A stretch of 64,000 nucleotides of DNA, taken from NCBI GenBank assembly GCA_016841185.1, contig JAENZQ010000004.1:62001-126000 (forward strand), read 5' to 3'. This stretch comes from Anaerovorax odorimutans. GTDB lineage: Bacteria; Bacillota; Clostridia; Peptostreptococcales; JAAYPU01. Positions within the stretch are counted from its first letter, which is position 1, and each line of letters starts with the position of its first letter. A model generated the notes under the pieces. It was not told where the DNA came from. It ran no database searches and saw only the letters and a program-made list of their open reading frames with translations. Positions 22,982-32,033 of this stretch are shown one piece after another. The position numbers and the translations under genes are program-made.

Positions 22982-23917
22982 TTGAAGAAATTATTTATCG
23001 TACTGGTATTGATAATGAGCCTGTTAAATGCAGCAGGGTGTCAGAACAACAATAATAGTACTATTGGCCGGGCAGAAATAATTGTATCAAGAAATTTTGG
23101 AAAGGAAATCATTTCAGAGAATAATTTTGAAGTACCGGATGGTGCAGTGCTTTTAGACATAATGGAAGATAATTTTCAGGTGGAAACGGCTTATGGCGGT
23201 TCCTTTATCAATAGTATAGACGGGTTGCAATCTGGATTTACTGCAAAGAAAAACGGTGAAAAGCTGGATTGGTTTTTTTATGTCAATGGTATTTTGTCAC
23301 AGATTGGTTCAGGAGATTATGAAATGAAACCGGATGATTGCATTATATGGGATTATCATGATTGGGATACATCTTTGCATATATCCAGTATTGTAGGTGC
23401 ATTTCCTGACAATTTTACAAAAGGTTACAACGGTCCGTTGGGCTTAAACATTATGTATACAGATGGATATGAGAACCAGGGGGAAACTCTAAGAGATTAT
23501 TTAACCGGAATCGGTCTGTCTGATATTGAACTTACAAAGGTAAATGATGCGACTATTAGAGAAGGTAAAGACAATGTCATTGTTATAGGAGCCTGGGATG
23601 CTGCTTCAAAATATGAATATCTGAAGGAAATATACGGTCATAGATTTCAGACAGGTCTTTTTTTTGAAATAGATCAAGATATAAAAGCGCTTGATTTTAA
23701 GGGAGATATTTCTGCAACTTATGAAAAGGGAGCAGTCATTGCCTCCACGCTTAACGGATATGATGTGATGTCTACCATTTGGCTGATTACCGGAAACAGC
23801 AAAGAATACATAGAAAAAAGTGTAAAACTGCTGTGTGAGGACCCGGATCGGATAAAGGGAAGATTTTCGGTTTTAATAACCGGCAATCAAGTAATAGACC
23901 TGCCATTGGATCAATAA
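22982..23917 (+). CDS. Cobalamin-linked lipoprotein with DUF4430 (transcobalamin C-terminal-like) domain
   Basis: 311 residues if TTG 22982 is used (AAGG 6-10 nt before); GTG 22973 is the alternative. The lipoprotein signal ends 'LLNAAGC' (Cys20). Residues about 32-135 form a DUF4430 domain: 'PDGAVLLDIMEDNF', 'FINSIDGLQ', 'DWFFYVNGIL' and 'MKPDDCIIWDYHDW'. In animals this fold is the C-terminal B12-binding domain of intrinsic factor and transcobalamin. Residues about 140-311 are an alpha/beta region I do not recognise. It is the first gene behind the B12 riboswitch and 13 nt before the ECF T component, so it probably receives cobalamin on the outer membrane face. Confidence 0.85.
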   Translation: MKKLFIVLVLIMSLLNAAGCQNNNNSTIGRAEIIVSRNFGKEIISENNFEVPDGAVLLDIMEDNFQVETAYGGSFINSIDGLQSGFTAKKNGEKLDWFFYVNGILSQIGSGDYEMKPDDCIIWDYHDWDTSLHISSIVGAFPDNFTKGYNGPLGLNIMYTDGYENQGETLRDYLTGIGLSDIELTKVNDATIREGKDNVIVIGAWDAASKYEYLKEIYGHRFQTGLFFEIDQDIKALDFKGDISATYEKGAVIASTLNGYDVMSTIWLITGNSKEYIEKSVKLLCEDPDRIKGRFSVLITGNQVIDLPLDQ

Positions 23918-23930
23918 GAGGTAAATAATA

Positions 23931-24812
23931 ATGAGATTTCATCCAATAACCATGCTTTCTTTTTTTTCAATGCTTTTTATCATGATATTGATATATAGCA
24001 ATCCTGCATATATCTTTTCTTTACTGATATTCTTAATAGTTCTTATAATTATCGTAAAAGGAGAAAAGAAGCTTAAGGCAATGATCAGGTACGGCATTTA
24101 TAATGTTCTTATTATTACTGCCATTAATCCCCTTTTATCAAGAGAGGGGCAGGCAGTGATTTTTCAAAGTGGCAGAATGCCGGTGATTGGGAGAATAAAA
24201 ATCACTGCTGAAGCTTTAGCCTATGGTGCAAACATGGGACTAAAACTGACCTGCTTCATATTAATTTTTGTCATATTTAGTATGATGACCAATAAGGATG
24301 ACACCTTTAGCTTTTTTTCAAAAACTGTCCATAAGTTGACCATCACCTTCTCAATGTCGTCAAATATTATTCATCGATTGAAAATAGAAGCTATACGGGT
24401 AAAAGAAGTGATGGAAATGAGAGGGGTCAATTTTTCTGAAAAAAAACTTAGAAAACGGATCAGAGCCTATTATCCTTTGCTTAAAGTCATTTTTATTTCA
24501 GCGTTGGAGGGTTCTGTTGACAGGGCGGAGGCTCTTTACTCAAGAGGGTATGGACAATATAAAAGGACCAGTTATACCTGTATGAATATGTCTTTTTCAG
24601 ATTATATATTTCAAATTATTTCTTTAATGCTTCTGGTTTTTTTTCTGACAGGTATTGTGAACGGTGTGGGTGAATATCAATTCTATCCGTATTTTCAGAA
24701 GCTTTATACTTCTGATTTTATCTGGTTGACGGTATTGGATTTTATATTGATATTGACACTGTTCTATGTTTGGGGGTGTAAGCGTTGGAAATTTTTAAAA
24801 TACAGGATTTAA
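23931..24812 (+). CDS. ecfT: ECF transporter transmembrane T component (EcfT/CbiQ family)
   Basis: 293 residues with about five to six membrane helices. The two coupling-helix motifs that grip the ATPases are visible: 'VMEMRGVNF' and 'RAEALYSRGYGQ', each with the Ala/Met-x-Arg-Gly core. The protein links the substrate-binding S component to the ATPases. It lies 13 nt after the DUF4430 lipoprotein gene and its last 28 bases overlap the ATPase gene. A dedicated T component beside its own S component makes this a group I (single-substrate) ECF system. Confidence 0.9.
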   Translation: MRFHPITMLSFFSMLFIMILIYSNPAYIFSLLIFLIVLIIIVKGEKKLKAMIRYGIYNVLIITAINPLLSREGQAVIFQSGRMPVIGRIKITAEALAYGANMGLKLTCFILIFVIFSMMTNKDDTFSFFSKTVHKLTITFSMSSNIIHRLKIEAIRVKEVMEMRGVNFSEKKLRKRIRAYYPLLKVIFISALEGSVDRAEALYSRGYGQYKRTSYTCMNMSFSDYIFQIISLMLLVFFLTGIVNGVGEYQFYPYFQKLYTSDFIWLTVLDFILILTLFYVWGCKRWKFLKYRI

Positions 24813-26353
24813 GCTATTATTACCCGGAAAACAGAGAGGCTGCACTGAAAGATATAAATTTGTCTGTCGAAAATGGAGAATTTATTTTGCTTTTGGGTGA
24901 ATCAGGTTCCGGAAAGTCCACGATAGGAAGAATTTTCAACGGAATCGTTCCTGAATTTTACGGCGGAACCCTCTATGGAGAGATTAAAGGGGATATTGGG
25001 ACAGTAGGTATGGTATTTCAGGATCCGGAAAAACAATTGATTATGGATAAGGTTGAAAGGGAAATTGCCTTTGGTCTTGAAAACTTAGGAACAGATTACT
25101 CAATTATGAGAAAGCGGGTTATGGAAACTCTGAGCTTTCTTAATATAGAAGGAATAAAAAATCAGAATACATATGAACTCTCAAACGGGCAGAAGCAAAA
25201 GGTCGCCATAGGTACCGCACTGGCCATGGGACATATGTTTATCGTTTTTGATGAGCCCACTTCACAGCTTGACCCTGCTGCTGCAGATGAGATTATTCAT
25301 GTAATAGAACGATTAAATAAAGAACTGGGATACACCATTATTTTGATCGAACAAAGAATAGACCGGTGCTTTCATTTGGCTGATAGAGTTCTGTTCATGG
25401 AAAGCGGAAAGGTATCTTTTGACGGAACGCCGGAAGGATTTACTTTATGGAGCCGAAAAAATAAATCCAGTTTTTTGCCTTCAGTTTCAGGCTTTTTTGC
25501 TCTTTCCGGTTATGAAAGCCTTCCCGGTACCATTAAAGAAGGCCGAAGAAGGCTTCTGGAAACAACCGGAATTAAGAGCATATCTGAAAGGAAAGAGAAT
25601 TCACTTATACAGGGCTCAAATCCTATTGCAGTGAAATTAGAAAAAGTCTATTTCGAATACGGCAACGGCATACTGGCTCTCAATAATATGGATATGAGAG
25701 TAGAAAAGAATGAGATAGTAGGTGTGATAGGCCCCAACGGAAGTGGGAAAACGACTTTACTGAAAATAATCAGCGGTTTGCTTAAACCTTCCTCGGGAAA
25801 CGTCGAAAGGGAAGAGAAAATCGGTTATTTATCTCAAAATCCTAATGATTATCTGTTTAACGATTCTGTTTATGAAGAACTGAAATTTACTTTGGATATA
25901 AACAAAATAAAAGCATATGAGAGAATAGAAAGGGTTTTAGAGGATTTAAACCTGATTCATCTTAAAGATAAAAACCCCAGAGATTTAAGCGGAGGGGAAA
26001 AACAGAGAGTGGCTTTGGCTTCGATTCTGGTTTCACAGCCTGGCTTGATCCTTTTAGATGAGCCTACCAGAGGGTTAGACAGAATATTAAAGGATGCTTT
26101 GGGAAAAGTACTCAGTAAACTTTTAAAAGAAAAAAAGACCATTATAATAGTAACCCATGATATAGAATTTGTTGCAAAGTATTGTACAAAAACATGTCTG
26201 GTTTATGAGGGATCCGTTGTAGAAATGGCGGATACGTATCAGGTCTTGACTTCAGGTCTTTACTATACAACACAAATGAAGAAATTGTTTCATGGACTTG
26301 CAGATGGTATTTTGACCATAGAGGACGCTTTGCGAGCTAGCGGTAAGATTTAA
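24785..26353 (+). CDS. ECF transporter ATPase, two ABC domains fused (EcfA-EcfA')
   Basis: 522 residues from TTG 24785 (GGGGGTG upstream). Two complete ABC domains occur in tandem. The first has 'GESGSGKSTIGRIFNG', Q-loop 'MVFQDPEKQLI', 'LSNGQKQKVAIGTALA' and 'FIVFDEPTSQLDP'. The second has 'GPNGSGKTTLLKIISG', 'YLSQNPNDYLF', 'LSGGEKQRVALASIL' and 'LILLDEPTRGLDR'. Most ECF transporters use two separate ATPases; here one chain supplies both sites. The 28-bp overlap with ecfT suggests coupled translation. It drives uptake of the substrate bound by the downstream S component. Confidence 0.92.
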   Translation: MEIFKIQDLSYYYPENREAALKDINLSVENGEFILLLGESGSGKSTIGRIFNGIVPEFYGGTLYGEIKGDIGTVGMVFQDPEKQLIMDKVEREIAFGLENLGTDYSIMRKRVMETLSFLNIEGIKNQNTYELSNGQKQKVAIGTALAMGHMFIVFDEPTSQLDPAAADEIIHVIERLNKELGYTIILIEQRIDRCFHLADRVLFMESGKVSFDGTPEGFTLWSRKNKSSFLPSVSGFFALSGYESLPGTIKEGRRRLLETTGIKSISERKENSLIQGSNPIAVKLEKVYFEYGNGILALNNMDMRVEKNEIVGVIGPNGSGKTTLLKIISGLLKPSSGNVEREEKIGYLSQNPNDYLFNDSVYEELKFTLDINKIKAYERIERVLEDLNLIHLKDKNPRDLSGGEKQRVALASILVSQPGLILLDEPTRGLDRILKDALGKVLSKLLKEKKTIIIVTHDIEFVAKYCTKTCLVYEGSVVEMADTYQVLTSGLYYTTQMKKLFHGLADGILTIEDALRASGKI

Positions 26354-26370
26354 GATTGAAAGATGATTTT

Positions 26371-26389
26371 GACAGCCGCAAGGGCTGTC
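26371..26389. repeat. GC-rich hairpin between ATPase and S-component genes
   Basis: GACAGCC (26371-26377) and GGCTGTC (26383-26389) with loop GCAAG, followed by CCTACAAC. No T tract follows, so transcription should continue. Short GGGACAGCC-type hairpins occur as dispersed repeats in many genomes. Confidence 0.55.
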
Positions 26390-26422
26390 CCTACAACTTG
26401 CACCTATTGGGAGGAAGCACCA

Positions 26423-27055
26423 ATGAATTATGGGGTTTTGTCGGCTATCATATTGATCATTTCTTTATTAGGGATTTTTATTTCCTACGAGAGAAAAAAA
26501 ACAACACTGAAGGAAATTTCCTTGATTGCAACTCTTTCTGCTTTGGCGGGTATCGGTCGGGTCCCCTTTGCAGCCTTTCCTAATGTGCAGCCGACAACAT
26601 TTTTGATCATGGTATCCGGATATGTTCTGGGGCCGGGGCACGGATTTGTAGTGGGTGCTTTTGCAACCTTGGTATCCAACACATTTCTCGGGCATGGTCC
26701 ATGGGAACCGTGGCAGATGCTGGCCTGGGGCCTGGTTGGATTCAGTTCGGGTTTCATCGGAAAGATAAGAAAAACACCTTCCCGGTTATTTTTAAGCCTT
26801 TTTGCTTTTTTCTGGGGATTTGCATTCGACTATATAATGAATTTATGGCATTGGCTGTTTTTTATATATCCTTTAAATCTGAAAAGCTTTATTGCTATAA
26901 ATGCAGCATCATTTTATCTGGATATTATGCATGCTGCAGGCAATTTCATTTTCACATTCTTTTTTGGAAAAGACTTTATATTGATTTTAAACCGGTTTAA
27001 AAAAAGATTATCATATACACAAATTAACAACGGCCAATATGTAAAAAATAACTGA
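26423..27055 (+). CDS. ECF transporter S component, probably cobalamin-specific
   Basis: 210 residues from ATG 26423, 7 nt after GGGAGG; upstream in-frame ATG 26363 has no site. About six membrane helices. The start 'KEISLIATLSALAGIGRVPFA' and 'PTTFLIMVSGYVLGPGHGFVVGAFATLVSNTFLG' are typical ECF S-component blocks, including the Ala-rich helix 1 that contacts EcfT. Position within a B12-riboswitch transcript, next to its own T and A subunits, implies cobalamin or a corrin precursor as ligand. The subfamily cannot be fixed without a profile search. Confidence 0.85.
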   Translation: MNYGVLSAIILIISLLGIFISYERKKTTLKEISLIATLSALAGIGRVPFAAFPNVQPTTFLIMVSGYVLGPGHGFVVGAFATLVSNTFLGHGPWEPWQMLAWGLVGFSSGFIGKIRKTPSRLFLSLFAFFWGFAFDYIMNLWHWLFFIYPLNLKSFIAINAASFYLDIMHAAGNFIFTFFFGKDFILILNRFKKRLSYTQINNGQYVKNN

Positions 27056-27071
27056 GATAAGGGGAGAGAAT

Positions 27072-28376
27072 ATGAGAAGAGTTACGCTGTGTATTTTTGT
27101 ATTTGTATTTATGTTGTCAAATATTGCTTATGGTCAAAATCTAAAACTTACAGAAGATTATTTAAAGAAGCAGGATCTGGACCACTGGGGCTTTCTGGCA
27201 CTTTATTCCGCTGAAAACCCCATAAGCGGTGATCTCGAGAAGGTAGACTCGGAATTAACAACAGACTTTGAGGGATATCTTTTAGGGGCTTTGGTATCCG
27301 GGGAAAATGTACTAAATGTTGTAGAAAAGTTGGCGGAATGCCAATTGGAAAGCGGTAAATTTTCCGATTTTACAGACGGGACAGGTGAAGATCTGGTCAA
27401 TGCCCATATTTGGGGGATCATTTCTCTGTATGCAGCGGATTATGAAGAATATGACAAAGTATCGGCATTGAAGTGGCTCAAGGAAAATCAGAATAAGGAT
27501 GGCGGATTTCCCATATATGCAGGTATGGGTACTTCGGATCTGGATATGTCTTCGATGGCTTTGATTGCTTATGATATCCTGGGATTGGACAGGGAGGCGG
27601 ACGAAGTCAAACAGACCATTGCATACATAGAAAAAAATCTCAGCAGAAAAGAAAGCTGTGAGGCATATGCGTGGTATATTTTGGCACGGATAAAGTTAGG
27701 GTTGAGTATTGATGAGGATTTATATAATGATTTGATGAAGTTCAGACTTCAGGACGGTTCTTTTATGCATCTGGAGTCTATGAAGAAATCTAACTATATG
27801 GCAACCTGGCACGGTCTTTTAGCACTTGCGGATTATTACAGAAAATCTTCCATATTCGACAGACTGCATGATGAAGTGAATTTTGTGGATTTAGGTAATG
27901 ACCATGAGGCTTATGAAGCAATAATGGCTTTGGTCAATGAGAAAATCATATCCGGATACTCGGATAATACTTTCAGACCGGATAATTCTGTGAAAAGAGG
28001 AGAGTTTTGTAAATTTATGGTTTATGGCATGGACCTGCAGGATCAGGCATTATTGGAAAACAGTAAATTTAAGGATCTAAAAGGCCACTGGGCAAATAAG
28101 ATCGTGAATGTGGCAGTAGATAATGGATGGATCAAAGGTGTTACCGGTTATTATTTTGCACCGGAAGGAAAAATTAAAGGGTCTGAGATTGCAGCAATCC
28201 TTGTTCGAGTCAAAGGACTTGAAGACAAGGCTTCAATTATTCATGGCGACAATTGGTACGATGGATATGTACAGATTGCAGAAGAAAATGATCTATTATA
28301 CACAAACTTTCACCCTGAGGGTTATGCCTCAAGGGTCCAGTGTTCGGAAGCGGTCTATAAATTAATTAAAAATTAA
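27072..28376 (+). CDS. SLH-anchored alpha/alpha-toroid (prenyltransferase/terpenoid-cyclase-like) surface protein
   Basis: 434 residues. A signal peptide (1-21, ending 'NIAYGQ') precedes an alpha/alpha-barrel of helical repeats (about 25-265), with repeat hallmarks 'WLKENQNKDGGFPIYAGMG', 'DLDMSSMALIAYDILG' and 'LQDGSFMHLESM'. Three SLH domains complete the protein (about 270-434: 'NEKIISGYSDNTFRPD', 'HWANKIVNVAVDNGWIKG', 'YVQIAEENDLLY'). GGGGAGAGA precedes the ATG, 16 nt after the S component. The toroid is the fold of the N-terminal half of intrinsic factor and transcobalamin. A surface cobalamin-binding role is inferred from fold and operon position. Confidence 0.82.
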   Translation: MRRVTLCIFVFVFMLSNIAYGQNLKLTEDYLKKQDLDHWGFLALYSAENPISGDLEKVDSELTTDFEGYLLGALVSGENVLNVVEKLAECQLESGKFSDFTDGTGEDLVNAHIWGIISLYAADYEEYDKVSALKWLKENQNKDGGFPIYAGMGTSDLDMSSMALIAYDILGLDREADEVKQTIAYIEKNLSRKESCEAYAWYILARIKLGLSIDEDLYNDLMKFRLQDGSFMHLESMKKSNYMATWHGLLALADYYRKSSIFDRLHDEVNFVDLGNDHEAYEAIMALVNEKIISGYSDNTFRPDNSVKRGEFCKFMVYGMDLQDQALLENSKFKDLKGHWANKIVNVAVDNGWIKGVTGYYFAPEGKIKGSEIAAILVRVKGLEDKASIIHGDNWYDGYVQIAEENDLLYTNFHPEGYASRVQCSEAVYKLIKN

Positions 28377-28465
28377 TAATTAACAATGAAAATACTTCTA
28401 CTTTAAACTTGGCCTCGGAGAGAACTAATGAAGTTAATATTTAAAATTAAAAAATGGGGGGAAAT

Positions 28466-31132
28466 ATGTTTAATTTTAGAAAACTTGAAATGAAAAAACT
28501 GATAAGCTATTCTTTAATCATTCTTTTGCTGTTTTCTTTGATATCCATTTATGATATTGAAACATATGCCGAAGGAACCGATTTAGCCCGGATAGCAGTA
28601 AGCAACAATTATTTGGAATATCAAGACGGTATTGCAGTAGATAACAGTCTGGGGAATCTGACGGCGTATGATGTCTATGTCCTTGAAAAAGAAGGCGCCG
28701 ATACGAGTCTGTGGGAAAGAGAAGGGACGGACCTGAAAGCAGAGACCCTTGAATTGATCGATGAAAACAGGTCAGGTGCTGCAATCGATGCGAAAGCTCT
28801 GATCCAGACCTATCTGGCAGCGAAAGAATATGGAGAAACCGGCAGGGCGGAAAGTCTGTTGAGTAAAATACAGAATCAGCAGGATGAAAGCACAGGTATA
28901 TTTGGATTTGGAGACATTTTTATCAATATGCCTGCATATGACATGTTAGGTAAAATAGGGGACTTGCCTGAAATTGATTTGGATGCTTGTAAAACTTATG
29001 TTATGACAGAGCAAAATATGGAAGATCCGGCCGATGAAGAAGTTTACGGAGCTTGGGGCGCGCTTGGATGGATTGAAGTTTCCCCGGGTAATTGGCAGCA
29101 AACAGGGCCATGGGATCCGGATTTTATTAGCAGCATACAGGGCGTAAGGATATTACAGTATTTATATAATATTACTGCAGATAATGAAATCAATAACAGA
29201 AAAGATATTGGTTTAAACTGGCTTTTACAACAACAACAGGCAGATGGAAGCTTTGCAGTCAGTGCCTGGGATGATGCAGTTACGAATACGGCAGAGATGA
29301 TCATTACCCTGGACAAGTTGGGTATGAGGGACAGTGAGGCCTGGGATGATGCAGTGAATTATTTACAGAACCATGCTTTGAATGATGATGGAGAATTCGG
29401 AAATTACGGTGGTATCGCAAACAACACGTTGATTCTTGAAGCTTATCATCTCATAAATGAAGCACCGTTGGAGGCAGGGACTGTTATAGATATGGTGATT
29501 ACTCCTTCCTATGTAGAAATAGCTGTGGGGGATGAATACCAGTGCAGCCTGCAAGTCTACCGATTCGGTTCAGGCTTTGATGATTTAACGTCGGAGTCGG
29601 TTGAATGGTCCATTGCTTCAAATGGAAATGTAGCAAGTATTGACGATACAGGGAAAATAACTGGAAGAGCAAATGGCACGGCTATTGCTACGGCAGAATT
29701 CAGCAATATTGAAAGGCTTGTAGAAGTAACCGTCGAAGGCGGGACGAATCCGGGGGGAATTGAGGAGAAACCGGATTATATCAGGATTACTCTGTATATT
29801 TCAGGTATTGATGATGAAATCATGTTTTCCGATGTACTTAAGCTGAGAGATGAAGAAGAAGAAGGGATTACCGTTATGGATGCATTGGATACCAGCAACG
29901 TACGGTACAAATGCAGAGGGTCTTATGTTTATGAAATAGACGGATTGGAAGAAAAAGAAACAACCGCATTGTCAGGATGGAAGTATAAAGTGAACAACAG
30001 CATAAAAAACGTATCAGCAGATAATTGTTATCTGGATGATGAAGATGTCGTCATATGGTTTTATGCAGAAGGCCCTTCAGACCGCGGGCCGTCATTGAGC
30101 TCTTTGATCGAAAAAGTGAAGAGATCGGAAGAAGAGCAGGAAGAAACTGCTGATATTAATCAATCGAAAGAAGAGGATGAAAAAACGCTTTCAGATGCAA
30201 TAAACAAGCAGGGCAAAGCGATATTGGATCTGGATAAGGATTCCGACAGCAAAGCCTATTTGTCTCCTTACACACTAAAAATGTTATCGGATAAAAAAAT
30301 GCCTCTGATAATAAAAAATCAGGATATAACTGTTGAATTTGCTTCGGAATCTATTCCAAAACAGGTGCTGGATCAGGAAATAAATGATGAAAAAGCCTCT
30401 GTTCAAATAAAAGCAAATGTAATGACGGAAGAAGAAAATGACGAACTGCTGAAAAAGGCAGATCCGGAAAGAATGAAAGGTCTGTTTGATATCGGAGGCC
30501 AGCTGGTAGATTTATCTGTTCATATCATTCACACAGACGATGAAGGGAATGCGGAAGAAGAGCAGATTCATCATTTCATCGAGCCTGTAAAGATCGTTAT
30601 TCCCATACCTGAAGATTTAACCATGGAGAAATTGGAGAATATAACCGGCATTCGATACGAGAAAGACGAGAACGGAAATATCGTACCTGTTAAAATAGGA
30701 GGCAGTTATGATGCTGAGTCGGGAACCATCACTTTATATACGGACCGCTTTTCATACTATGGTGTGATGCGGGCGGAGCAATTAAGAAAAATCAGACTGC
30801 AGATCGACAGCTCTGTGGTGGCAGTGAACGGAGAAGAAAAGAATCTGGATGTACCGCCGATGATCATCAACAGCCGTACCATGGTACCTGTCCGGTTTGT
30901 TTCCGAAGCATTAGGCGCAGATGTTCAGTGGATTGCAGAAGAGCGAAAGGTGTTGATTACAACACAAAAAAGGCAAATAGAACTGATGATAGGCAAAATT
31001 CCTGAGGGATCAGATGTAGCACCTGTCATAAAAGACAGCAGAACTTTGATGCCCGTCAGATATATTTCAGAAAAAATAGATGCAAGCGTTTTATGGATTC
31101 CCTCAAGCCGATCGGTGGAAATCATTCAATAA
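28466..31132 (+). CDS. Exported intrinsic-factor-like protein: alpha/alpha-toroid, Big2, DUF4430 and CuAO-N-like domains
   Basis: 888 residues from ATG 28466 (GGGGGG just upstream; ATG 28454 is alternative). Signal peptide about 1-37 ending 'ETYAEG'. Helical toroid repeats at about 38-335 ('NWLLQQQQADGSFAVSAWDD', 'YLQNHALNDDGEFGNYGG'). A Big2 immunoglobulin-like domain at about 340-425 ('EIAVGDEYQCSLQV', 'KITGRANGTAIATA'). DUF4430 at about 435-538 ('VMDALDTSNVRY', 'GWKYKVNNSIKNVSADNCYLDDEDVVIWFY'). An unassigned region follows, then two copper-amine-oxidase-N-like units at about 775-888 ('VNSRTMVPVRFVSEALGADVQW'-like). Toroid plus DUF4430 is the domain pair of animal B12 carriers. No terminator separates it from the ECF operon. 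Confidence 0.83.
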   Translation: MFNFRKLEMKKLISYSLIILLLFSLISIYDIETYAEGTDLARIAVSNNYLEYQDGIAVDNSLGNLTAYDVYVLEKEGADTSLWEREGTDLKAETLELIDENRSGAAIDAKALIQTYLAAKEYGETGRAESLLSKIQNQQDESTGIFGFGDIFINMPAYDMLGKIGDLPEIDLDACKTYVMTEQNMEDPADEEVYGAWGALGWIEVSPGNWQQTGPWDPDFISSIQGVRILQYLYNITADNEINNRKDIGLNWLLQQQQADGSFAVSAWDDAVTNTAEMIITLDKLGMRDSEAWDDAVNYLQNHALNDDGEFGNYGGIANNTLILEAYHLINEAPLEAGTVIDMVITPSYVEIAVGDEYQCSLQVYRFGSGFDDLTSESVEWSIASNGNVASIDDTGKITGRANGTAIATAEFSNIERLVEVTVEGGTNPGGIEEKPDYIRITLYISGIDDEIMFSDVLKLRDEEEEGITVMDALDTSNVRYKCRGSYVYEIDGLEEKETTALSGWKYKVNNSIKNVSADNCYLDDEDVVIWFYAEGPSDRGPSLSSLIEKVKRSEEEQEETADINQSKEEDEKTLSDAINKQGKAILDLDKDSDSKAYLSPYTLKMLSDKKMPLIIKNQDITVEFASESIPKQVLDQEINDEKASVQIKANVMTEEENDELLKKADPERMKGLFDIGGQLVDLSVHIIHTDDEGNAEEEQIHHFIEPVKIVIPIPEDLTMEKLENITGIRYEKDENGNIVPVKIGGSYDAESGTITLYTDRFSYYGVMRAEQLRKIRLQIDSSVVAVNGEEKNLDVPPMIINSRTMVPVRFVSEALGADVQWIAEERKVLITTQKRQIELMIGKIPEGSDVAPVIKDSRTLMPVRYISEKIDASVLWIPSSRSVEIIQ

Positions 31133-31224
31133 CCTATCATAAAAAATTAACCAAATAGAAATATTTTCTTTTCTCCAGTAATATGATTTATAGATAGCTT
31201 CTTTTATAGAGAAAGGGGAGGAAA

Positions 31225-31821
31225 ATGGCTTTTATCGGAATGTTTTCCAAGTATGTGATAGATATGGTTAATCATTTTGATGAAGCCGTTTACTCTTTTT
31301 TGTCTGTTTATATTTCTGAGAGCTGTACCAAATTAATGACTGTGATTACCCACATGGGTTCTTCATACACATTGACCCTGATTGCAGTCATTATTTTCTT
31401 AGCATTTGGGGTAAATCGTCAATTTTCCGTTTATAGTAAATATGTTATATATAATCTTGTATTGACTTGGGTGGTCAATGAGATACTTAAGGTTCTGTTT
31501 CAAAGAGAGAGGCCGGATGTTCTTCATTTAATCGCTGTTAACGGCTACAGTTTTCCAAGCGGACATGCGATGATCAGCATGAGTTTTTATGGATTGTTGA
31601 TTTACATATTTTTAAGGCATTTACATAGTAAGTGTTTGCGTGTTTGCATCACAGCGGTTTTCGGATTGTTGATTTTTTTCATCGGTTTGAGCCGGGTCTA
31701 TTTGGGTGTACATTATGCAAGCGATGTTATAGCAGGCTTTGTTATTGGCATTATCTGGTTAAAACCGATGATTTTATGTATGAATTGGTTCTGCATTTCA
31801 AAGTATTCTTCTAACATTTAA
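31225..31821 (+). CDS. PAP2-family membrane phosphatase
   Basis: 198 residues with about five to six membrane helices. The three PAP2 motifs are complete: 'KVLFQRERP' (KX6RP), 'YSFPSGHAM' (PSGH) and 'GLSRVYLGVHYASDV' (SRX5HX3D). Such enzymes dephosphorylate lipid phosphates, either phosphatidylglycerol phosphate/phosphatidate or undecaprenyl pyrophosphate, on the outer face of the membrane. GAGAAAGGGGAGG precedes the ATG. It stands alone downstream of the B12 operon. Confidence 0.9.
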   Translation: MAFIGMFSKYVIDMVNHFDEAVYSFLSVYISESCTKLMTVITHMGSSYTLTLIAVIIFLAFGVNRQFSVYSKYVIYNLVLTWVVNEILKVLFQRERPDVLHLIAVNGYSFPSGHAMISMSFYGLLIYIFLRHLHSKCLRVCITAVFGLLIFFIGLSRVYLGVHYASDVIAGFVIGIIWLKPMILCMNWFCISKYSSNI

Positions 31822-32033
31822 TAATCTTTTTTGAGATATTAAGGCATTTAATACTAAAAAATATTGAAGCAACACCGATATTATAATATATATAGAATAT
31901 ATATACTGTAATAAAATTAGTATATTTTGTAGATTTATGAAAATTGAAAATATTCAAAAAGTATTGTAAGATACCTCAGTGTGTAGTATACTATTATAAG
32001 ATATTATACAATATATGGTAAGTGGGGATATAG

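Noticed and set aside
26371-26389. Hairpin as an intra-operon terminator
   Set aside because: No T tract follows, and a good ribosome site for the next gene lies 21 bp downstream.
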